Of a DNA stretch of 36,998 bases, positions 31,144 through 36,998 are shown piece by piece. Position 1 is the stretch's first letter. Every line of letters starts with the position of its first letter. The translations under genes were made by a program, and so were the position numbers. Location: contig NZ_MUKP01000046.1 of the NCBI RefSeq assembly GCF_002081715.1, forward strand, positions 1 through 36,998, in the 5' to 3' direction. This stretch comes from Nocardia donostiensis (GTDB lineage Bacteria; Actinomycetota; Actinomycetes; Mycobacteriales; Mycobacteriaceae). Under the pieces are notes generated by a model that worked only from the letters and a program-made list of their open reading frames with translations, searched no databases and was not told the origin of the DNA.

Positions 31144-31290
31144 GCGATCGAGCCTGATGGTCAGGGCCTACCGCAAGCCGTCACGGTGGCCGTGCTCTGC
31201 GCAGGCATGTCTGGGCTCATCGCAGCCCGCGAGCTGCACCGGCGGGGTATCGGCATCGTCGTGCTCGAATCCGCCGAACGGCCGGGCGGG
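31144..31290 (+). pseudogene. N-terminal fragment of a flavin amine oxidase-type gene
   Basis: Translation gives LPQAVTVAVLCAGMSGLIAA followed by RELHRRGIGIVVLESAERPG and G. This is the FAD-binding Rossmann start of monoamine-oxidase-like proteins (V-x-V-x-GAGxSGLxAAxxLxxxGxxVxVLEAxxRxGG). The first Gly of the GxGxxG motif is Cys here, and similarity ends at the GG, where a roughly 400-residue remainder should follow. No ribosome site is seen. It is a truncated, mutated remnant lying between the PadR gene and the lipoprotein gene. Confidence 0.75.
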
Positions 31291-31321
31291 AATCATAGAG
31301 GCCATGTGCAAGGGTGGACGT

Positions 31322-31882
31322 ATGGCGCATCGTCCCCGAAACACAAGGCCCCGCCGCACAACCCGGCGGCACAGCGCTCTTGCCGTCGCCGCACTCGTGG
31401 TCGTCGCCCTGGCTTTATCCGGGTGCGGCGAGACGAAAGTGGAATCCATGAAGCTCGGCGACTGCGGCTATTTCACGCGGGGTCAAGCGAACCGTTCGTG
31501 GGACCTGCAGCACCGCAGCTGCACCGACCCCGAGGCTGCGCTGATCGTCGTGCGCGAAGCCTCGACCACGCAGTGCCCCGACCACTCGTTCAGCTGGTCC
31601 ACCCGGGGGAACTCGCGTAAGTCGAGCAAGACGCGCTACGTCTGTACCCACCTGAACGCTCAGGTCGGCGACTGCTTCAACGACCCGGATAACAAGTATG
31701 CGCATCTGCACCGGTTGCGGAAGGTGCCGTGCTCTACATCAGGGGCGTACCAGGTGAACACCCGTGTCGAAAGCAACGACTACAGGGTCTGCGACACCGC
31801 GCGACGCAAATACAAGGAGACCACCAGCATCAGGCACGAACAGCCGCCGGTGTCGTTCTGCTTGCATCTCATCGGTACCTGA
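31322..31882 (+). CDS. Cys-rich lipoprotein, LppU-like
   Basis: The ATG at 31322, preceded by AAGGGTGG, gives 186 residues; an ATG at 31304 would add six. A basic N-terminus (RPRNTRPRRTTRRH) and a hydrophobic helix end in the lipobox LSGC with Cys35, so the protein should be lipid-anchored outside the membrane. The mature part contains two similar halves. Each has a (K)LGDC or VGDC start and later cysteines (LGDCGYF...HRSC...TTQC...YVC and VGDCFND...VPC...VC...FC), suggesting several disulfides. Such double-domain Cys-rich lipoproteins resemble actinobacterial LppU-type proteins of unknown function. The gene follows directly after the amine oxidase stub, and a convergent gene lies 141 bases away. 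Confidence 0.83.
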   Translation: MAHRPRNTRPRRTTRRHSALAVAALVVVALALSGCGETKVESMKLGDCGYFTRGQANRSWDLQHRSCTDPEAALIVVREASTTQCPDHSFSWSTRGNSRKSSKTRYVCTHLNAQVGDCFNDPDNKYAHLHRLRKVPCSTSGAYQVNTRVESNDYRVCDTARRKYKETTSIRHEQPPVSFCLHLIGT

Positions 31883-32023
31883 CGATACTGCTGGCGAAAC
31901 ACCGAACAAGCTCGGCCGATGCATCGAAACCGAGGCAGTGATGTCGTCGGAGCCGAGCGGCCGGAAGGACCTCGGGAAGCAGATCGGCGGTGATGCTGTT
32001 GCAATCACTCACCGCGAACTCCC

Positions 32024-32755
32024 CTACCCACTGTGCCGAGAAACCTCGATCCGCTCCTGGTAGATCGTCGCAAGATCACGCAGAGCCGCCGCACCGTCTC
32101 CGGCGAAGCTGGAACCGTGCATGATGGCCAGCGTGGTCGGCTGCAGATCCGCGAGCCGGTGCAGCGTCGCGGGCACGGCCGGGCCCAGCGACGTCGCGTG
32201 GAACACGTCCTCGGCGATCGCCGCCGGTTCGACGAGATCGGCATCGGTCAGGGCCGGGCCGTCGCCGAGCTGTGTCATCAGGTCGCCGCAGAACAGCACC
32301 CCGGTGGCCTGCTCATAGAGCACCCGCGCCTCCCAGTTGTGCGGTGCGTGCGGGGTGTCCAGGTGCTGAACCCGACGGTCGCCGAGGTCGATCACCTCGC
32401 CGTCGGTCAGCCGCCGTGGCGTCCGGTCGGCCATATCGTCGAGCGACACCATGCAGCCCAGGGCACCGTGCGCCACTTGCGCGTGCGGGGCCGCTGTCAG
32501 GAACAGGTTCATCGCCCCGCATTCGTCGGCCTCCACATGGCCGAAGGTGATCCACCGCAACTGCTCGACCGGCCTGATGCGCGCGATCGCCGCGGACACC
32601 TCGGGGAACAGAACCCGCATCCCGGCGTGGAACAGCAACGGCTCCTCGGCATCGATGAAGAACTGGTTGAACGTGAACCCGGTGGGCCCCACATCAGGGA
32701 CGAAGGTGGAAAACCGGTAGATACCGTCAGCGATCTCGTCTGTTCGGGTTTCCAT
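32024..32755 (-). CDS. Metallo-beta-lactamase-fold protein with diiron-type HxExD motif
   Basis: The ATG at 32755, with AGGGG upstream, gives 243 residues. The metal motif is FGHVEADECG with H73, E75 and D77, followed by AHGALGC, a later HTP-like HLDTPHAPHNWEARVLYEQA with GVLFCGDLM supplying the bridging Asp, and a C-terminal IMHGSSF His. The HxExD pattern, instead of HxHxDH, is that of the flavodiiron/ODP group, whose diiron site reduces or senses oxygen or nitric oxide. There is no fused flavodoxin domain, as in stand-alone ODP-type proteins. An in-frame upstream extension exists but lacks a ribosome site. It could share a transcript with the LLM flavoprotein gene 107 bases upstream. Confidence 0.88.
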   Translation of the reverse strand: METRTDEIADGIYRFSTFVPDVGPTGFTFNQFFIDAEEPLLFHAGMRVLFPEVSAAIARIRPVEQLRWITFGHVEADECGAMNLFLTAAPHAQVAHGALGCMVSLDDMADRTPRRLTDGEVIDLGDRRVQHLDTPHAPHNWEARVLYEQATGVLFCGDLMTQLGDGPALTDADLVEPAAIAEDVFHATSLGPAVPATLHRLADLQPTTLAIMHGSSFAGDGAAALRDLATIYQERIEVSRHSG

Positions 32756-32862
32756 AAGAAGATCCCCTGCTAGTGCCGATCCCCCCACTCTTCGTTCGAC
32801 AGAACACACGTCCGAGCAACGAATGCCCAGTCTACTACCGCTGATCTGCGGGTGGTTGCCGT

Positions 32863-33873
32863 TCAGCCGTGCAGTATTCGCACCAAGGCGGCGTCGGACG
32901 CGGCGAGTGCATCGCGGTCATATGTCGATGTGCTCGCGAGAAGTTCGTCGGCACCGGTCCGTTCGGCCAGCTGTTCGAGATGACGCCGTACCGTCGCCGG
33001 TGAGCCCGCCACCGCGCGCCGCACGCTGTCTTCGACTCGGCGCCTGACCTGCCCGGTCCACTGCTGCGCCTTGATCTCGACGATCGGTTCCAGGGGCGGG
33101 AACTCACCGGTACTGCGGGAGCGCGCCATCGCCCACGCCTCGGGTAAGGCGAGGTCGCGGGCCTGCTCGTCGGTGTCGGCGACGATGATGTCCGACGCGA
33201 TCGTCACCGAGGCCCGTTCCCCGCGCAGACCGGGCCGGAAGTTTCGCCGGTAGTTCGCGAGCACCTCGTCCAGCTGCGGGCTGTCCAGGACGGGGCCGCC
33301 GAGCACAACGGGCAGCCCGAGCCGGGCGGCGACGGCGAGTGCTTGCCCCGTAGCCAGGACGAACAGCGGGATGGTGGTCTCGGTGACAGGGCGGGCGGTA
33401 ACCGGTGCGGTCCGATCCAGGTAATCGCGCAACTCCGCGATATCCGCCTCGAACCGCTCCGGCGCGTCGCTGTCCTGGCGCAACGCTTGACGCACCGGCG
33501 CGGTGAAGGCGAGCGAACGCCCGAGCCCGAGGTCGACACGCCCCGGGTACAGCGCCTCCAGCATCAGGAACTGCTCGGCGACGACCAACGGCTGATGATG
33601 CGGCAACATCACGCCCCCGGATCCGATCCGGACCGAGGAGGTCCGCGCCCCGATCGCTCCCAGTAGCACCGGTGGCGACCCGGAAGCGATCCCCGGCACT
33701 GCATGGTGCTCGGCCACCCAGAACCGCTGGTACCCCAGCCCCTCTGCCCTCACCGCACGTTCGACCGTATGCGTCAACGCCGCCGCCTCCGGCTCACCTG
33801 CCCGTGTCCGCGACCGATCGAGTAGAGATAACTGCACGCTGATGCAACGTCGCTCGCGCCGACTGTCTTCCAT
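32863..33873 (-). CDS. LLM-class (luciferase-like) flavin-dependent oxidoreductase
   Basis: From the ATG at 33873 the protein has 336 residues. The family begins with VQLSLLDRSRTRAGEPEAAA, then YQRFWVAEHHAVPGIASGSP and SSVRIGSGGVMLPHHQPLVV with AEQFLMLEALYPGRVDLGLG, the group signature of the LuxA-like MsnO8 type. The C-terminal half has VFLVATG-like FVLATGQALAVAARLGLPVV. The start is uncertain: 33897 is another ATG in frame and neither has a clear ribosome site. Substrates of such monooxygenases or F420/FMN oxidoreductases cannot be read from sequence. The DNA upstream to 34161 is empty. Confidence 0.9.
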   Translation of the reverse strand: MEDSRRERRCISVQLSLLDRSRTRAGEPEAAALTHTVERAVRAEGLGYQRFWVAEHHAVPGIASGSPPVLLGAIGARTSSVRIGSGGVMLPHHQPLVVAEQFLMLEALYPGRVDLGLGRSLAFTAPVRQALRQDSDAPERFEADIAELRDYLDRTAPVTARPVTETTIPLFVLATGQALAVAARLGLPVVLGGPVLDSPQLDEVLANYRRNFRPGLRGERASVTIASDIIVADTDEQARDLALPEAWAMARSRSTGEFPPLEPIVEIKAQQWTGQVRRRVEDSVRRAVAGSPATVRRHLEQLAERTGADELLASTSTYDRDALAASDAALVRILHG

Positions 33874-34161
33874 AGGTCCATATCTGGGACTGGACATGGC
33901 AAGGGCGATGGTACGTGTCGTGTGTTGCCGCGTCCCGGGCATCGGCAGACCGAGGGGCGGTTCGACGATCAGACGGATAGCGGCGGTCGAGCACTCTCTG
34001 TCACGACACGCAGTCGGGAATGCGCTGACCACCGTCCTTCGTTCAGGCCGCCCGTTGATCTCGACGGCGGGATGGTGAGCGTCGCGAACCAGTTCTCGCC
34101 GCACCGTGGCTGGCGGGCGGCCCTGTCCGGTGCCGGCTCGGCGTGTGACGCCGAGGCGTAC

Positions 34162-34668
34162 TCAGGGTTGGGTGAGGTGGAGTTCGACCATCGGCAGTTC
34201 GGGAGCGCGTTCGTCGATGGGGGCCCCGAGGGTGTTCTCGACGGCGGGTTTCATCGTCTCCCATGCGCGGGGGTGTTGGCGGGTGTAGCGCTGCAACGAT
34301 GCTGCTGCCTGCTCCTGAAGGAGTACTCGCGCGGTGGCGGGGGTGCGGTGACGGCGGCCGGTCCACACGTGCGTGCGTGGGTCGGCCTGGATGTTGCGGA
34401 ACCATTGGGCTTTGGTACCGAAGCCGGAAACGACGACGTACCTGTCCGGTTCGGGGTGGTCGATGACTTCGAGGATCACATAGCGCCGGAGGCCGGTCTT
34501 GCGGCCTCTGTGTTCGAGCATCAGCAGGCGGGAGCCGAGAAGGAATCCCAAACGGGCACGGTAGAGCCAGATCGGCGCCCGCATGAGATGGCGGTTGTGC
34601 AGGGCCCGGGTCGCCAGACGGACAAGCCTGTCGGCGACGGCCGGGGGAAGGGTGTAGGAGCCGGTCAT
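34162..34668 (-). CDS. Ddn-like deazaflavin (F420)-dependent nitroreductase-family protein
   Basis: The protein has 168 residues, with GAGGAGG before the ATG. The split-barrel fold of the Ddn family shows in IWLYRARLGFLLGSRLLMLE, HRGRKTGLRRYVILEVIDHP, RYVVVSGFGTKAQWFRNIQA and DPRTHVWTGRRHRTPATARV. The (H/T)xGRKTG segment and GxKAxWxxNxxxxP are hallmarks. Members use F420H2 to reduce quinones, nitro drugs or enones, and are restricted to F420-making actinobacteria and relatives. It lies 42 bases after the TetR gene on the same strand, so it is probably the regulated partner of that repressor. Confidence 0.92.
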   Translation of the reverse strand: MTGSYTLPPAVADRLVRLATRALHNRHLMRAPIWLYRARLGFLLGSRLLMLEHRGRKTGLRRYVILEVIDHPEPDRYVVVSGFGTKAQWFRNIQADPRTHVWTGRRHRTPATARVLLQEQAAASLQRYTRQHPRAWETMKPAVENTLGAPIDERAPELPMVELHLTQP

Positions 34669-34710
34669 GGCTGAACCTCCTCGATAGGTGGGTGATCGTC
34701 GGCGTGTCGG

Positions 34711-35328
34711 TTACTCGGTGGTGCCGCCCAATCCGCTTCGGTAGATCGTCAGCACTTCGTCGCCCCACCGCCGCATACCTGCCTGCGACAGCGGGTCGGT
34801 TCCCGTCGCCGCGGCGATATGGGGGCGCAGGATCATCACGGCGAGGTCGTTCACCAAGAGAAACGCCGCCCGAACCGACGGGTCGGTGCCCACAGATGCT
34901 GTTCCGGCGCGACTCATTTCGGCCAGCGCTTCGCGACTGGCCGAATACAACTTGGAGAACAAGGCCGTCCCCGCCGTACCGCCGCCCAGCAGCATCCGGC
35001 CCAGATAGGCAGGAATCGGCGAGTCCGGCGGTAGGCGCGCCGTGACAGCCTCCGCCATGGTCGCCGTGGTCGGTGCGGGGTCCTGCGAACCATCCGGTGG
35101 ACAGACCTGTTCCAGTACGGATTCGAAAACGGCGGCCACATGCTCGTCGACCACTTCACGCAGCTTCTCTTTGGTCCCGTAGTGCCGTATCACCAATGCC
35201 GGCGAGACCCCCGCTTCGGCCGCGATATCACGGACGGTCACTGCGTCGACGCCCTGCTCGGCGAACAGACCGAGGGCGGCATCCCGGATCCGCGCCCGAG
35301 CTGTCCTGTCATCAGATGGTGAACGCAT
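34711..35328 (-). CDS. TetR-family repressor upstream of the Ddn-like gene
   Basis: The ATG at 35328 (MRSPSDDRTARARIRDAALG) gives 205 residues; in-frame extension upstream would cross the operator. The helix-turn-helix is LFAEQGVDAVTVRDIAAEAG followed by VSPALVIRHYGTKEKLREVV. The ligand-binding domain has IPAYLGRMLLGGGTAGTALF and SVRAAFLLVNDLAVMILRPH. The start codon lies within a perfect TGTTTA/TAAACA inverted repeat, so autorepression is likely. The AT-rich upstream region may also hold the -10 element. It forms an operon with the Ddn-like gene; the ligand is unknown. Confidence 0.92.
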   Translation of the reverse strand: MRSPSDDRTARARIRDAALGLFAEQGVDAVTVRDIAAEAGVSPALVIRHYGTKEKLREVVDEHVAAVFESVLEQVCPPDGSQDPAPTTATMAEAVTARLPPDSPIPAYLGRMLLGGGTAGTALFSKLYSASREALAEMSRAGTASVGTDPSVRAAFLLVNDLAVMILRPHIAAATGTDPLSQAGMRRWGDEVLTIYRSGLGGTTE

Positions 35329-35345
35329 GTTTACTATAATAAACA
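35328..35345. promoter_or_regulatory. TetR operator candidate overlapping the start codon
   Basis: TGTTTACTATAATAAACA has perfect six-base arms around CTATAA and touches the initiator ATG of the minus-strand TetR gene. It is followed by a second palindrome, AACAATTGTT (35342-35351). It is strikingly AT-rich against its surroundings. Repressor binding here would block transcription or initiation directly. Confidence 0.7.
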
Positions 35346-35594
35346 ATTGTTCACTTTTGGCAACCTGCCATGCTGCGGACATCGGCGATACTGGCCTCGG
35401 AGACGAATTTCGGGCCCTGCGACGGCCGCAGCGCTGTTATGCCGATCGGGCGCTCGGATGTCCTCGCCGTCGAATCAGGTGTGGCGGGAACCCAAGGTGG
35501 ATCCGGCAGTCGGTCCAGCATCGCCTGCACGTGCCCGCCGGGTGCCGGGGCTTCTCGCATCGATGGCACCCGCTTCGAGACGACCGGCGGAGGG

Positions 35595-36998
<1,404 letters not shown>

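Overview
The window looks like chromosomal DNA of a high-GC mycolic-acid actinomycete, most likely Nocardia or a close Nocardiaceae relative. This rests on the gene families present: an MMPL exporter, a KshA-type Rieske oxygenase with HsaA/HsaC-like partners, an F420-type (Ddn-like) nitroreductase, MmyB-type XRE, PadR, IclR and TetR regulators, and frequent GTG starts. The taxon is inferred from gene content only. No rRNA, tRNA or CRISPR array was recognised.

Layout. (1) 1-7718, minus strand: the edge of a secondary-metabolite cluster. A StrR-family (ParB-like) activator is followed by a secreted beta-rich protein, an MMPL/RND exporter and the start of a modular type I polyketide synthase (docking helix-KS-AT-DH), which runs off the left edge. 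(2) 7719-8597: gene-poor, with an IS66-like transposase remnant. (3) 8598-18000: accessory metabolism. It holds an unusual cytochrome P450 (no ExxR arginine, altered heme loop) with an acyl-CoA oxidase-like flavoprotein; a small secreted protein; an XRE regulator divergent from a SnoaL-like/NmrA-like gene pair; an AhpD-like/amine-dehydrogenase-like pair; and an alpha/beta hydrolase. An IS481-type remnant lies at 18023-18130. (4) 18292-27345: an incomplete steroid-ring degradation module. It contains a Cys-containing small protein, kshA, a KstR2-like TetR gene, an SDR pseudogene, two IclR genes, hsaC-like and hsaA-like genes, a SnoaL-like gene, an Old Yellow Enzyme and a 5' stub of an hsaB-like flavin reductase. 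(5) 27346-28017: debris that includes a 131-bp near-identical copy of part of the dehydrogenase gene at 15391-16476. (6) 28018-36998: two small membrane proteins divergent from a Cys-rich SufR-like regulator, peptide deformylase divergent from a PadR regulator, a flavin amine oxidase stub, a lipoprotein, a diiron-type metallo-beta-lactamase-fold protein, an LLM flavoprotein, a TetR-Ddn operon, and a sensor kinase with an Asp-Ala repeat that runs off the right edge.

How the parts work together. The steroid module supplies a 9-alpha-hydroxylase oxygenase (KshA), the monooxygenase that makes the catechol (HsaA) and the extradiol dioxygenase that opens it (HsaC). It lacks visible reductases (KshB, HsaB) and the hydrolase HsaD. 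An hsaB-like start survives only as a fragment and an SDR gene is deleted internally. The module therefore seems to be decaying or to borrow partners encoded elsewhere. Its regulators share a palindrome: two close copies of an 18-bp ATTGATC-type site precede the two IclR genes, and a degenerate version lies between the TetR gene and the SDR pseudogene. Several other inverted repeats at divergent promoters, and strong hairpins between convergent genes, are recorded below.
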